A stretch of 64,000 nucleotides of DNA from Kutzneria chonburiensis (GCF_028622115.1 NZ_CP097263.1:9497501-9561500), one strand, 5' to 3'. Counted from the stretch's first letter, positions 26,341 through 35,578 are shown. Numbers and translations: made by a program. Notes: generated by a model not told the origin, from the letters alone.

Positions 26341-27662
26341 TGATGGCCGCTGGATCGATTGATTTCGGGCTGGTCCTGATGCTGCTGTGCGCGATCGCGC
26401 TGGTGCTGCTGGCCGGCACGTTCGGTGGCGCCGACGCGGCGCTGGGCACGGTGTCGCGGGCCCGGGTCGAGGAGCTGGTGCGCCAGCGGCGGGCCGGCGC
26501 CCGCCAGCTCCAGCTGCTGATCGAGGACCGGCCGCGGCACATCAACCTGCTGTTGCTGCTCCGGCTGGGCTGCGAGCTGTCGGCGACCGTGCTGATCACC
26601 GCGTTCTGCCTACAGGCGGTCACGCCGGTGTGGCTGGCGCTGCTGGTCGCCGGCGTGGCCATGGTCGTCGTCTCGTACGTGCTCATCGGCGTCGGTCCGC
26701 GCACGGTCGGCCGTCAGCACCCGTACGGCGTGATGCTGCTGGCCGCCGGCCCGGTGCGGGTGCTGGGCCGGGTGCTCGGCCCGCTGAGTCGGCTGCTGAT
26801 CCTGGTCGGTAACGCCATCACGCCCGGTCGCGGCTTCCGCGAGGGCCCGTTCTCGACCGAAGTCGAGCTGCGCGAGCTGGTCGACCTGGCCGGCGAGCGC
26901 GGCGTGGTCGACGAGGACGAGCGGGAGATGATCCACTCCGTCTTCGAGCTGGGCGACACCATCGCCCGCGAGGTGATGGTGCCGCGCACCGAGATCATCT
27001 GGATCGAGCTGACCAAGTCGGTGCGCCAGGCGCTGGCGCTGTCCCTGCGCACCGGCTACAGCCGGCTGCCGGTGATCGGCGAGAGCGTGGACGACGTGGT
27101 CGGCGTGGTCAACATCAAGGACCTGGCCCGGGCCTCGGTCGAGGGCGGGGCCCAGTCGGTCAAGGACCTGATGCGGCCGGCCAGCTTCGTGCCCGACACC
27201 AAGCGGCTGGACGACCTGCTGCGGCAGATGCAGGTCACGCACAACCACATGGCCATCGCCGTCGACGAGTACGGCGGCACCGCCGGCCTGCTCACCATCG
27301 AGGACATCCTCGAGGAGATCGTCGGCGAGATCACCGACGAGTACGACCAGGACGAGCGGCCGCCGGTCGAGCAGCTCGACGAGGACAGCTACCGGGTCAG
27401 CGCCCGGCTGGCCGTCGAGGACCTGGCCGAGCTGTTCGACGTGGAGCTGGACGACTCAGACGTGGAGACCGTCGGCGGGCTGCTGGCCCAGCGGCTGGGC
27501 CGGGTGCCGCTGCCCGGCGCCGAGGCCGAGATCGAGGGTCTGCGGCTGCGGGCCGAGGGCGGCAAGGACAACAGGGGCCGGGTGCGCATCACGACCGTGG
27601 TGGTGCGCCGTGGGGAGCGCGAGAGGAACAGCGAACGTGAGAGGAACGGCGAGCGTGCCTGA
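26340..27662 (+). CDS. CNNM/CorC-type transmembrane protein with CBS domains
   Basis: A 440-residue protein with a DUF21 membrane domain (several helices, residues ~8-135), a paired CBS domain (~185-310, including [11 protein letters not shown] and [11 protein letters not shown]) and a C-terminal CorC/HlyC domain ([16 protein letters not shown]). Family members act in magnesium or cobalt homeostasis and were formerly called haemolysins. The ATG overlaps the ybeY TGA. Repeated [14 protein letters not shown] near the C-terminus is a low-complexity basic/acidic tail. It overlaps the next gene by eight bases. Confidence 0.9.
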   Translation: MMAAGSIDFGLVLMLLCAIALVLLAGTFGGADAALGTVSRARVEELVRQRRAGARQLQLLIEDRPRHINLLLLLRLGCELSATVLITAFCLQAVTPVWLALLVAGVAMVVVSYVLIGVGPRTVGRQHPYGVMLLAAGPVRVLGRVLGPLSRLLILVGNAITPGRGFREGPFSTEVELRELVDLAGERGVVDEDEREMIHSVFELGDTIAREVMVPRTEIIWIELTKSVRQALALSLRTGYSRLPVIGESVDDVVGVVNIKDLARASVEGGAQSVKDLMRPASFVPDTKRLDDLLRQMQVTHNHMAIAVDEYGGTAGLLTIEDILEEIVGEITDEYDQDERPPVEQLDEDSYRVSARLAVEDLAELFDVELDDSDVETVGGLLAQRLGRVPLPGAEAEIEGLRLRAEGGKDNRGRVRITTVVVRRGERERNSERERNGERA

Positions 27663-27990
27663 ACTGGACCCCGAGGACGCCAAGATCGTGACCCTGGCCC
27701 GGTCGGCCCGGGCCCGTACCGGCGCCGCCGAGGGCGCCGCGGTCCGCGACACCGACGGCCGTACCTACGCCGCGTGCACGGTGTCGCTGCCGTCTCTGAA
27801 GTTGACCGCTCTCCAGGCCGCCGTCGCCGCGGCCGTGGCCAGCGGCGCGCCCGGCCTGGAGGCGGCGGCCGTCGTCACCGAGGCCGGCAAGGTCGACGAC
27901 GACTCCCATGCCGCCGTCCGCGACCTCACCCCGTCAGCCCACGTCCTCCTGGCCAACCCGGCCGGCACCGTCCTCGACACCCTCCGCTGA
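27655..27990 (+). CDS. Cytidine deaminase-like protein lacking the zinc site
   Basis: The 111-residue protein is annotated in actinobacteria as cytidine deaminase. It has the fold's N-terminal [23 protein letters not shown] and the helix [16 protein letters not shown]. The zinc ligands are missing: no [HC]AE after the strand and no PCxxC in the second half. The chain is also shorter than a true enzyme. It is therefore probably a non-catalytic relative kept for its position between corC and era. The GTG start at 27655 follows GAGGAACG. The function is unknown. Confidence 0.75.
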   Translation: MPELDPEDAKIVTLARSARARTGAAEGAAVRDTDGRTYAACTVSLPSLKLTALQAAVAAAVASGAPGLEAAAVVTEAGKVDDDSHAAVRDLTPSAHVLLANPAGTVLDTLR

Positions 27991-28003
27991 CAACACCTCT
28001 TCT

Positions 28004-28054
28004 GCTTGGAAGGGGCCTTCCTGCACTCCGAGTGCAGGAAGGCCCCTTCCAAGC
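28004..28054. terminator. Perfect 24-bp palindromic terminator between convergent genes
   Basis: Arms 28004-28027 and 28031-28054 are exact complements with a three-base loop and contain the GGAAGGGGCCTTCC core. No U-tract is present, so stability rather than a classic intrinsic signal would stop RNA polymerase from both sides. It lies directly between the cytidine deaminase-like gene and the lysE stop. I recall similar AAGGGGCCTTCC palindromes in intergenic regions of Pseudonocardiales genomes. Confidence 0.75.
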
Positions 28055-28055
28055 T

Positions 28056-28664
28056 TCAGACCCGCACCAGCAGGAAGCCGGCCAGGCCGAGGAACAACGC
28101 CGCCGACGCGGCCGACAACCCGGCCTGGCCGCGGTGTCCGATACGCCGTCCCGAGCGCGACACCGCGAAGGCCAGCACGCCTTCCAGGCCCGACGCCGTC
28201 ACGAACCAGACCACGGTGAACAGCAGCAGCCCCGGCCAGCCGCCGGAGTGCTGCGCGGCCAGCATCGTCGGCGTGCCGGTGGCCAGCCAGAACGTCCAGC
28301 TCAGCGGGTTGAGCAGGTTCGAGAGCAGGCCCTTCCAGAACGCCCAGCCGCCGTCGATCTCCGGCATGTGCCCACGCCAGAGCTTGATCGCGTCCCGGAG
28401 CGCGAACGCGGCCAGGCCGGTCATGAACACCGCGCCGGCCACCGCCACCCACAGCGCCGCGCCGGCCACCGCGGCGATCACCTGGGACAGCAGCAGCGCC
28501 GGCAGCAGCAGCACCAGATCGGCCGTTGCCGAGCCCAGGATCACCCGCATCCCGGCGGTGAAGCCCCGCGTCGCCGACTCGTGCAGGATCGTGACGAAGA
28601 TCGGCCCGACCGACAGCGCGGCCCCCGTGCCCAGCACCAGTCCCAGCCACAGCACATCGAGCAC
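28056..28664 (-). CDS. LysE/RhtB family amino-acid exporter
   Basis: The 202-residue membrane protein has about six helices and the N-terminal LysE signature (GTGAALSVGPIFVTILHESATRG). Members export amino acids such as lysine or homoserine lactones. The substrate cannot be predicted. The gene starts with GTG. It is inserted in reverse orientation between the deaminase-like gene and era, breaking a cluster that is continuous in many actinobacteria. Confidence 0.82.
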   Translation of the reverse strand: MLDVLWLGLVLGTGAALSVGPIFVTILHESATRGFTAGMRVILGSATADLVLLLPALLLSQVIAAVAGAALWVAVAGAVFMTGLAAFALRDAIKLWRGHMPEIDGGWAFWKGLLSNLLNPLSWTFWLATGTPTMLAAQHSGGWPGLLLFTVVWFVTASGLEGVLAFAVSRSGRRIGHRGQAGLSAASAALFLGLAGFLLVRV

Positions 28665-28721
28665 GGGCCGACACTACTGCCCCCGCTGAGCGCGTTCGGG
28701 GCAACCAGCGAGAATGTGACG

Positions 28722-29636
28722 ATGACCAGCGACAGCATCCCCGCCGGGCACCGCTCCGGGTTCGCCTGCTTCGTCGGCCGGCCCAACGCCGGCAAGTCGA
28801 CGCTGACCAACGCGCTGGTCGGCGCCAAGGTGGCCATCACGTCCAGCAAGCCACAGACCACGCGGCACACCATCCGCGGCGTGGTGCACCGGCCGGACGC
28901 GCAGCTGATCATCGTGGACACGCCCGGCCTGCACCGCCCCCGCACGCTGCTCGGGCAGCGGCTCAACGACCTTGTCATGGAGACCTGGTCCGAGGTGGAC
29001 GTGGTCGGCCTGTGCGTGCCGGCCGACCAGAAGGTGGGCCCCGGCGACAAGTTCATCGCCTCGGAGCTGGCCAAGATCGCCAAGCGGACGCCGGTGATCG
29101 GCATCGTCACCAAGACCGACCTGGTGTCCCAGCAGCAGGTGATGGAGCAGCTGCTGGCGCTGGAGAAGGTGATGGAGTTCGCCGACCTCGTGCCGGTCTC
29201 GGCGCAGAACGGCTTCCAGACCGACACGCTGGCCGACCTGCTGGTCGCCCGGCTGCCCGAGGGTCCTCGGCTGTACCCGGACGGCGAGCTGACCGACGAG
29301 CCCGAGGCCACCCTGGTGGCCGAGCTGATCCGGGAGGCCGCGCTGGAGGGCGTGCGCGACGAGCTGCCGCACTCCATCGCCGTGGTGGTCGAGGAGATGC
29401 GGCCCCGCGAGGGCCGCGACGACCTGATCGACGTGCACGCCAACCTGTTCGTGGAGCGGACCAGCCAGAAGGCGATCATCCTCGGCCACAAGGGCGAGCG
29501 GCTCAAGCAGGTCGGGACCACGGCCCGCCGGCAGATCGAGCGGCTGCTCGGCTCGCGGATCTACCTCGACCTGCACGTGAAGATCGCCAAGGACTGGCAG
29601 CGGGATCCCAAACAGCTCCGCCGTCTGGGCTTCTAG
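28722..29636 (+). CDS. era: GTPase Era (30S ribosome assembly)
   Basis: The 304-residue GTPase has G1 GRPNAGKST, G2 region SKPQTTRH, G3 DTPG, G4 TKTD, and a C-terminal KH domain (AIILGHKGERLKQVGTTARRQ). It binds the 3' end of 16S rRNA and helps mature the 30S subunit, in functional company with YbeY. The ATG at 28722 is preceded by GAGAATGTGACG. Length is standard. No terminator is obvious; a short GCCCC-AA-GGGGC hairpin follows the stop. Confidence 0.95.
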   Translation: MTSDSIPAGHRSGFACFVGRPNAGKSTLTNALVGAKVAITSSKPQTTRHTIRGVVHRPDAQLIIVDTPGLHRPRTLLGQRLNDLVMETWSEVDVVGLCVPADQKVGPGDKFIASELAKIAKRTPVIGIVTKTDLVSQQQVMEQLLALEKVMEFADLVPVSAQNGFQTDTLADLLVARLPEGPRLYPDGELTDEPEATLVAELIREAALEGVRDELPHSIAVVVEEMRPREGRDDLIDVHANLFVERTSQKAIILGHKGERLKQVGTTARRQIERLLGSRIYLDLHVKIAKDWQRDPKQLRRLGF

Positions 29637-29770
29637 GCTGCCCCAAGGGGCGGATCGACGCAGCTCGGTAAAGAACTGGCCGCGAGTTGCGTGAAATGCC
29701 CGGGGTCGACCCGTAACGCGCCCTATAGTTCACGCGCTTTGGCAGGTAAACCCCAGTCCAGGAGTACGCA

Positions 29771-30036
29771 GTGACCACACCGCCCCCGGCTTCGACCCGA
29801 ACCAGGGCCAGCAGCCGCCGTATGGACAGCAGCCCTACGGGCAGCAGCCGCAGACTCCGCCGCCTGGTTTCAACCAGCCGGGATACGGGGCTCAGCCGCA
29901 GCAGCCGTACGACCCGAACCAGCAGCAGTACGGCCAGGCCTCGCCGCCCTACGGCACGCCGCAGCAGCAGCCGTACGGGGCCCAGCAGCCTTACGGCGGC
30001 CAGCAGCAGTACGGCCAGCCCTACGGCGGCCAGCCG
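29771..30036 (+). other. Frameshifted Pro/Gln/Tyr-rich N-terminus of the RDD protein
   Basis: A ribosome site AGGAG lies seven bases before a GTG that opens as MTTPPP. After the C5 run near 29786 the matching continuation (GFDPNQGQQPPYGQQPYG and further PYGQQ repeats) is read in the next frame. That frame then runs without a stop into the RDD domain. Adding one C restores a single 272-residue protein. Either a base is missing in the assembly or the gene carries a real indel. Confidence 0.65.
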
Positions 30037-30588
30037 ATGGGCGCCGGTGGCGGCCTCGACTACATCCAGCTGCCCGGCGTCGGCTCCGTCCGGCTGGCCT
30101 CGATGGGCCAGCGGTTCCTGGCTCGCGTGATCGACGCGATCATCGTCGGCATCCCGTTCTTCATCCTGTACTTCGTGCTCGGCTCGGTCTTCGCCGCCTC
30201 GGCCAGCACGATCCAGGTCGACCCGGAGACCGGCCAGATCGTCAGCGGCGGGGCCTTCCTCGGCGGCAGCTTCATCATCTTCCTGATCGCGCCGTTGATC
30301 TTCCTCGTGCTGCAGATCCTGTACGAGGTCTCGATGATCGCCACCCGCGGCGCGACCCTGGGCAAGCAGGTCGCCGGGGTCAAGGTCATCCGCGAGTTCG
30401 ACGGCCAGCTGCCCGGCTGGGGCGGCGCGTTCACCCGCTGGGCCGTGATGGTCGCGCCGGTCATCGTGCCGTGCCTGGGCAGCCTGTGGGTGCTGCTGTG
30501 CGAGCTGTCGCCGTTCTTCGACAACCAGGGCCGCCGCCAGGGCTGGCACGACAAGGCGGCCAAGACGATCGTGACCGCCACCAAGTGA
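30037..30588 (+). CDS. RDD family membrane protein (intact part of a frameshifted gene)
   Basis: The 183-residue readable ORF holds the RDD domain: Arg-containing first helix (MGQRFLARVIDAIIVGIPFF), the second helix near residues 75-100, and the Asp-containing loop (GWHDKAAKTIV). RDD proteins are predicted transporters or membrane tethers; the role here is unknown. The natural start is probably the GTG at 29771 with a one-base indel in between (see the adjacent entry), because the ATG at 30037 has no good ribosome site and lies inside the low-complexity region. Its stop overlaps the next gene by four bases. Confidence 0.8.
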   Translation: MGAGGGLDYIQLPGVGSVRLASMGQRFLARVIDAIIVGIPFFILYFVLGSVFAASASTIQVDPETGQIVSGGAFLGGSFIIFLIAPLIFLVLQILYEVSMIATRGATLGKQVAGVKVIREFDGQLPGWGGAFTRWAVMVAPVIVPCLGSLWVLLCELSPFFDNQGRRQGWHDKAAKTIVTATK

Positions 30589-30968
30589 CGGCTCTCGTTC
30601 GACTGCGGGTCACCCCGGCTGTCGTCGCCGTGACGGCGGCGGCCGGGGCCCTGCTCGGCACCGGGATCGTCAGCGTCCCGTGCTGGTTCCATGCCATGAC
30701 CGGCTTCGACTGCCCGTTCTGCGGCGGCAGCCAGGCGCTGGGCGCGTTGCTGCACGGCGACGTGCTCGGCGCGCTGCGCTTCAACGCCTTCGCCGTGCTG
30801 GTGCTGCTGCCGGCCGCTCTGGTCGCCCTGGTTCTGCTCGGGCGTACTGAGCTGGGGCTGCGGATTCCGTCCTGGCCGGTCCGGCGCTCGGCCCTGATCG
30901 TGTTGGCGGTCGCCGCGGTGGCCTGGTGGCTGGTCCGCGACGTCGCGGTCCCCGGGCTCCAGGTCTGA
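30585..30968 (+). CDS. DUF2752 membrane protein
   Basis: The 127-residue protein has three to four hydrophobic segments and the DUF2752 signature CPFCGGSQALGALLHGD in the first loop, with a further Cys in VPCWFH. The domain is widespread in bacteria and its function is not established. The GTG overlaps the RDD stop (GTGA), so the two are coupled. Pairs of RDD and DUF2752 genes are common in actinobacteria. Confidence 0.82.
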   Translation: MTALVRLRVTPAVVAVTAAAGALLGTGIVSVPCWFHAMTGFDCPFCGGSQALGALLHGDVLGALRFNAFAVLVLLPAALVALVLLGRTELGLRIPSWPVRRSALIVLAVAAVAWWLVRDVAVPGLQV

Positions 30969-30980
30969 GATAATCGGTCC

Positions 30981-32405
30981 GTGAGCCTGTACCGAGACAC
31001 GTGCGTCGTGCTGCGGGTGCAGAAGCTCGGTGAGGCCGACCGGATCATCACCCTGCTGTCCCAGCGGCACGGCAAGATCCGCGCCGTCGCCAAGGGCGTG
31101 CGGCGCACGTCCTCCCGCTTCGGCGCCCGGCTCGAGCCGTTCTGCCACGTCGACGTGCAGTTCTACACCGGGCGCACGCTGGACGTGATCACCCAGGTGG
31201 AGACCGTCGACGCCTTCGGCGTCGGCCTGGTCGACGACTACGCCCGGTACACGGCGGCCTGCGCGGTCCTGGAGACCGCCGACCGGCTCACCGCCGAAGA
31301 GGGCGAGCCGGTGCTGCGGCTGTACATGCTCGTCGTCGGCGCGCTGCGGGCGCTGGCCGACCGGCAGCGTGAAGCCGGCCTGGTGTTGGACGCCTTCCTG
31401 TTGCGCGCCATGGGTTTCGCCGGCTGGGCGCCGGCCGTCAGCGAATGCGCCCGTTGTGGCACCCCCGGCCCGCACGCCGCCTTCAACGTGCCCGCCGGCG
31501 GCTCCGTGTGCGGCACCTGCCGCCCGCCCGGCTCGGCCAGCCCGGCCGGGGAGACGCTGAGCCTGCTCGACGCCCTCACCCACGGTGACTGGGCGTTGGT
31601 CGACCGCACGCCGCCGTCCAGCAAGCGCGAGGCCAGCGGCCTGGTCGCCGCGCATCTGCAATGGCACCTGGAACGGCAGCTGCACTCGCTGCCGCTGGTC
31701 GAGCGCCGCGTGTCGGCCACCGCCATCGACCGCCTCGCGGCCCAGATCAAGATGGTGGTGGCGGAACGTCAACCAACGGGGAGAACCACCTTGATCCTGC
31801 GGCAGGCTGAGCCAGGCGACCGCAAGGCCGTGCACGACATCTGCGTGGAGACCGCCACGCAGCGTGACCTCGACGACGTGGACCTGATCGGCTACATCTT
31901 CGCCGACCCGTACTTCGTGTTGGCGCCCGAGCTGTGCTTCGTCATCGAGGACTCCGACGGCGTCGCCGGCTTCACCGTCGGCGCGGTGGACACGGTGGAC
32001 TTCTACCGGCGGTGGCGGGAGGAGTACACGCCCCTGTTTGCCGATCGGTATCCGAAGCCGACGCAGGAGACCAGCCGGTACGAGTCGCTCGTGCTGTCGC
32101 TGCACAACCCGGAACGCTTCCTGCCGGCCGCCGCCGCCGACTATCCGTCGCACCTGCACATCAACCTCGACGCCCGCGCCCGGCGGCAGGGCTGGGGCAC
32201 GAAACTGCTGGCCGCGCTGTTCGACGTGCAGCGAGCCGCCGGGTCGCCCGGCGTGCATCTGACCACGTCGCAGAGCAACACCCGGGCCATCGCCTTCTAC
32301 CACACTCTGGGCTTCGAGATCCTGGAACAGCCCGGCGACGGGACCGTGATGGGACTGCGCTTCGACGGTTCGGGCAGGATGGAGGCATCCCCGTCCCGAT
32401 CGTGA
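30981..32405 (+). CDS. recO: RecO DNA-repair protein fused in frame to a GNAT acetyltransferase
   Basis: The 474-residue ORF is unbroken. Residues 1-~265 are RecO: an N-terminal OB fold (YRDTCVVLRVQKLGEADRI), a helical part, and a four-Cys zinc site (CARCG and CGTC). RecO loads RecA with RecR in gap repair. Without any linker, residue 271 begins a GNAT domain (LRQAEPGDRKAVHD ... RRQGWGTKL as the acetyl-CoA loop, then NTRAIAFYHTLGFEIL). The GNAT resembles those related to the C-terminal domain of O-GlcNAcase. A TTG at 31791 with GGGGAGA upstream could still start the GNAT separately. The fusion may result from loss of the recO stop. Confidence 0.85.
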   Translation: MSLYRDTCVVLRVQKLGEADRIITLLSQRHGKIRAVAKGVRRTSSRFGARLEPFCHVDVQFYTGRTLDVITQVETVDAFGVGLVDDYARYTAACAVLETADRLTAEEGEPVLRLYMLVVGALRALADRQREAGLVLDAFLLRAMGFAGWAPAVSECARCGTPGPHAAFNVPAGGSVCGTCRPPGSASPAGETLSLLDALTHGDWALVDRTPPSSKREASGLVAAHLQWHLERQLHSLPLVERRVSATAIDRLAAQIKMVVAERQPTGRTTLILRQAEPGDRKAVHDICVETATQRDLDDVDLIGYIFADPYFVLAPELCFVIEDSDGVAGFTVGAVDTVDFYRRWREEYTPLFADRYPKPTQETSRYESLVLSLHNPERFLPAAAADYPSHLHINLDARARRQGWGTKLLAALFDVQRAAGSPGVHLTTSQSNTRAIAFYHTLGFEILEQPGDGTVMGLRFDGSGRMEASPSRS

Positions 32406-32417
32406 GGAGCAGGCCTG

Positions 32418-33248
32418 ATGCTGCGTAGGCAGCTGCGCGGACGCAACGACCCCACCGTGAGGCCGCCCGACCCGCACTCCAGTGGCGCGCGTCCGCCCCA
32501 GATCCCGCTGGAGTTCGTGCCCAAGCACGTGGCCCTGGTGATGGACGGCAACGGCCGCTGGGCCAATCAGCGCGGGTTGTCCCGGGTCGAGGGGCACAAG
32601 CGCGGCGAGGCCGTCGTGCTCGACGTGGCCAAGGGCGCGATCGAGCTCGGCGTGAAGTGGATCTCGCTGTACGCGTTCTCCACCGAGAACTGGAAGCGCA
32701 GCCCCGACGAGGTGAAGTTCCTGATGAACTTCAACCGGGACGTCATCCACCGGCGGACCGACGAGCTCGACGAGATGGGCGTGCGGATCCGGTGGGCCGG
32801 GCGCAAGCCGAAGCTGTGGCCCAGCGTGGTCAACGAGCTCCAGAAGGCCGAGGAGCGCACGCGCAACAACGACGTGCTCAACCTGACCATGTGCGTCAAC
32901 TACGGCGGCCGGGCCGAGATCGGCGACGCCGCCCGCGAGGTCGCCCGGCTGGTCGCCGCGGGCAAGCTCAACCCCGACAAGGTCGACGAGCGCACCCTGG
33001 CCAAGCACCTCTACCACGCCGACATGCCCGACGTCGACCTGTTCATCCGGCCGTCCGGCGAGCAGCGCATCTCCAACTTCATGCTGTGGCAGTCCGCGTA
33101 CGCCGAGCTCGTGTTCCAGGACATCTTGTGGCCCGACTTCGACCGGCGTGACCTCTGGGCCGCCTGCGAGGCGTATGCCCGACGGGACCGTCGTTTCGGC
33201 GGCGCCGAGGACGCTCCCACCGAGGACCTTCAGGAGGCCACCCGATGA
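32418..33248 (+). CDS. uppS: Isoprenyl transferase (undecaprenyl/decaprenyl diphosphate synthase)
   Basis: The 276-residue cis-prenyltransferase has MDGNGRWA (catalytic Asp and phosphate loop), the FSTENW motif, and the C-terminal [15 protein letters not shown] region. It extends allylic diphosphate with isopentenyl diphosphate in cis to make the C50/C55 carrier lipid for peptidoglycan and arabinogalactan. Length and the recO-uppS order match Rv2361c of M. tuberculosis. The ATG follows GTGAGGAGCAGG. The stop overlaps the next ATG. Confidence 0.93.
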   Translation: MLRRQLRGRNDPTVRPPDPHSSGARPPQIPLEFVPKHVALVMDGNGRWANQRGLSRVEGHKRGEAVVLDVAKGAIELGVKWISLYAFSTENWKRSPDEVKFLMNFNRDVIHRRTDELDEMGVRIRWAGRKPKLWPSVVNELQKAEERTRNNDVLNLTMCVNYGGRAEIGDAAREVARLVAAGKLNPDKVDERTLAKHLYHADMPDVDLFIRPSGEQRISNFMLWQSAYAELVFQDILWPDFDRRDLWAACEAYARRDRRFGGAEDAPTEDLQEATR

Positions 33249-33667
33249 CCGACGACGAGGCGCAGACCACCGCCCGCCTGCTCACTTCCGCCCGGGAGGC
33301 CCTCGAGCTGTTCCACGAGGTCCACGTCGACGACGACGGGGCGTTGAGCTTCCGCCATGGCGACGTCCCCTGCGCCGTGCAGGCCATGCAGTTCGCCGAG
33401 GGCCTCACCATGCTCAGCCTCACCTGCGTGGTGGCCTGGGACCTCCCGGACGACCCCGCCTTGGCCGTCTCCGCCGCCGAACGCGCCGGTCAGGGCCTTT
33501 TCGGCACCCTCGGCGTCGTGCACACCGACCGGGGCATGGACGTCACCCTCCGCTACGCCTTCCCCGCCGACAACCTCGACCCGTCGCCGTTGTCCACCAT
33601 CCTCATGCTGGTCGTGTCCACCGCCTCGCAGCTGCGCGCCGACCTCTTGGCCAGCGTCGAAGGATGA
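33245..33667 (+). CDS. YbjN-like small protein, unknown function
   Basis: The 140-residue soluble protein has alternating strands and helices ([30 protein letters not shown]), suggesting the YbjN/type III chaperone-like fold. That assignment is tentative. It overlaps uppS and the following permease gene by four bases each, so it is co-translated with them. No catalytic residues are visible. Confidence 0.6.
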   Translation: MTDDEAQTTARLLTSAREALELFHEVHVDDDGALSFRHGDVPCAVQAMQFAEGLTMLSLTCVVAWDLPDDPALAVSAAERAGQGLFGTLGVVHTDRGMDVTLRYAFPADNLDPSPLSTILMLVVSTASQLRADLLASVEG

Positions 33668-34671
33668 CCGCCACCGAGGAGCGGCTCGCCGTCCACCCGC
33701 CGCGTCGGCGGATCACCTCGCTCGAGGTGTTGTGCGTCGTGCTCGTGCTGGCCCTGGTGTTCCAGGGCCAGCTGGTCGACGCCCTCGACCTCCCGGCGCT
33801 GCGGACCGGCGCGACCGTTTTTGTCGCGGTGTGCGTGCAGGCGATGCCGTTCCTCGTGCTCGGCACCCTGATCAGCGGGGCCATCGCGGCCTTCCTGCCG
33901 GCGGAAGCCCTGCGTCGGGTATTGCCGCGGCGGTCGGCGTTTGCGGTGCCGGTTGCGGGACTGGCAGGCGTCGCGCTGCCGGGCTGCGAGTGTGCTTCGG
34001 TGCCGGTGGCCCGGCGGCTTATGCAGCAGGGCGTTGCCCCCTCTGTGGCCCTGGCCTTCCTGTTGGCCGCGCCGGCCGTGAACCCTGTCGTGCTGGTCGC
34101 GACGGCGGTCGCCTTCCCCGGCCGGCCGGAGATGGTGCTGGCCCGTTTTGCCGGCTCTCTGTTGACGGCCGTGGTCACGGGCTGGCTGTGGGCGCGCTTC
34201 GGGAAGGCGTCGTGGATCGCCGCGCGGGCCCTGGAGCGACTTCCTTCCGGCGAAGGCTCCCGGTGGGCGGTCTTCGCCGAGACCGCGCGGCACGACCTGG
34301 TCGAGGCCGGCGGCTTCCTCGTCATCGGCGGCCTCACCGCCGCCGCGCTGAACGTGCTCGTGCCGTCCACCCTGCTGGAATCCCTTTCCGGGCAATGGGT
34401 TCTCGGCATCCTCGTGATGGCCCTGCTCGCCGTCGTGCTGGCCATCTGCAGCGAGGCCGACGCCTTCGTCGCCGCCTCACTGTCCGCCCTGCCGCTGTTG
34501 CCCCGCTTGGTGTTCCTCGTCGTCGGTCCCGCTGTGGACGTCAAGCTCATCGCCTTGCAGGCCGGCACCTTCGGCAAGGCCTTCGCCCTTCGTTTCGCCC
34601 CGCTCGTCTTCGCCGTCGCCGTGGTGTGCGGCACGCTCGCCGGCCTCGTCCTGTTGGGAGGCGTCGGATGA
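33664..34671 (+). CDS. DUF318-type permease (YraQ/YcgR family)
   Basis: The 335-residue membrane protein has about eight helices and the family's Cys-containing signature GCECASVPVARRL near residue 110 and a second conserved segment AICSEADAFVAASL. Members pair with TIGR03943 (YcgQ) proteins, as here. In Bacillus the pair is under Zur control, which fits the zur and smtB genes 2.7 kb downstream. Metal transport, possibly zinc, is inferred. The substrate has not been shown. Confidence 0.8.
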   Translation: MTATEERLAVHPPRRRITSLEVLCVVLVLALVFQGQLVDALDLPALRTGATVFVAVCVQAMPFLVLGTLISGAIAAFLPAEALRRVLPRRSAFAVPVAGLAGVALPGCECASVPVARRLMQQGVAPSVALAFLLAAPAVNPVVLVATAVAFPGRPEMVLARFAGSLLTAVVTGWLWARFGKASWIAARALERLPSGEGSRWAVFAETARHDLVEAGGFLVIGGLTAAALNVLVPSTLLESLSGQWVLGILVMALLAVVLAICSEADAFVAASLSALPLLPRLVFLVVGPAVDVKLIALQAGTFGKAFALRFAPLVFAVAVVCGTLAGLVLLGGVG

Positions 34672-35513
34672 GGCGCGAGACCCAGAACATCCTGCTGGTG
34701 CTGCTCGGCGGTGCCCTGCTCAAGATCGCCCTGAACGGCACCTACCTGAACTACGTCAAGCCGGGCCTCCAGCCCTGGCTCATCGTGTCCGGCACGGTCA
34801 TGGTCGTACTGGCCGGAGTCGCCATCGCCACCGACATCCTCAAGGCCCGCCGCGCCGCCCACGCCTCAGAAATCGCTTCCACCGACTCCGACCTCGCCAG
34901 TTCCGGTGCGGCCGCCGGCGTCGCCGTGGCCGAGCACGACCATCCCCGCGGCGACCTCGTCCTCGCCTCTGGCCACGCCCACGACGACGGCCATGGCCAC
35001 TCGCACGGTGCCGCCCGCAGCGCGTGGATGTTGCTGATGCCGGTGCTGGCGATCTTCCTCATCGCCCCGCCCGCGCTCGGTGCCGACTCGGTCAACCGGG
35101 CCGGTGGTCGGACGGTGGCCAGCGAGCAGCGGCAGGACCAGGTGATCAAGACCAAGTTCCCGCCGCTGCCGGCCGGGGCCGTGGTGCCGATGCGGATGGC
35201 CGACGTCGCGACCCGCGCCGCGTGGGACGCCACCAACTCGCTCAACGGTCGCACGCTGGAGCTGACCGGCTTCGTCGTCCACGACGCCGCCGGCGTCTAC
35301 GTGGCGCGGCTAGTGATCACCTGCTGCGCCGCCGACGCCATGCCGGTCAAGGCCCGCCTGGTCGGCGTCGAGGGCCTCGCCGATGACCAGTGGATCACCG
35401 TCACCGGGCAGGTGCGCCCCGACTCGGCCGTGCAGGCCGACAACTACGTGCCGGTGTTCGACACCGCCACCGTCAAGAAGATCGGCACGCCGAGCGATCC
35501 GTACGAGTACTGA
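34668..35513 (+). CDS. TIGR03943 family protein with His-rich metal-binding loop
   Basis: The 281-residue protein has two N-terminal helices, a His/Asp-rich loop (AEHDHPRGD and GHAHDDGHGHSHG near residues 90-120), another helix, then an extracytoplasmic domain with RLVITCCAADAMPV and ITVTGQV. It always accompanies DUF318 permeases. The loop strongly suggests binding of zinc or a similar cation. It overlaps the permease stop by four bases (ATGA). It probably forms a complex with the permease. Confidence 0.8.
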   Translation: MRRETQNILLVLLGGALLKIALNGTYLNYVKPGLQPWLIVSGTVMVVLAGVAIATDILKARRAAHASEIASTDSDLASSGAAAGVAVAEHDHPRGDLVLASGHAHDDGHGHSHGAARSAWMLLMPVLAIFLIAPPALGADSVNRAGGRTVASEQRQDQVIKTKFPPLPAGAVVPMRMADVATRAAWDATNSLNGRTLELTGFVVHDAAGVYVARLVITCCAADAMPVKARLVGVEGLADDQWITVTGQVRPDSAVQADNYVPVFDTATVKKIGTPSDPYEY

Positions 35514-35578
35514 TGTAGAGAAGCCGCCGTCGGCTCCGACTGTGGGGTGTGAGAGCGCCCGACGCCGAGGAGCCGACC

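Noticed and set aside
30037-30588. Taking the internal ATG as the natural start of the RDD protein
   Set aside because: The upstream in-phase Pro/Gln/Tyr region and the good ribosome site at 29771 indicate a longer gene interrupted by a one-base indel.
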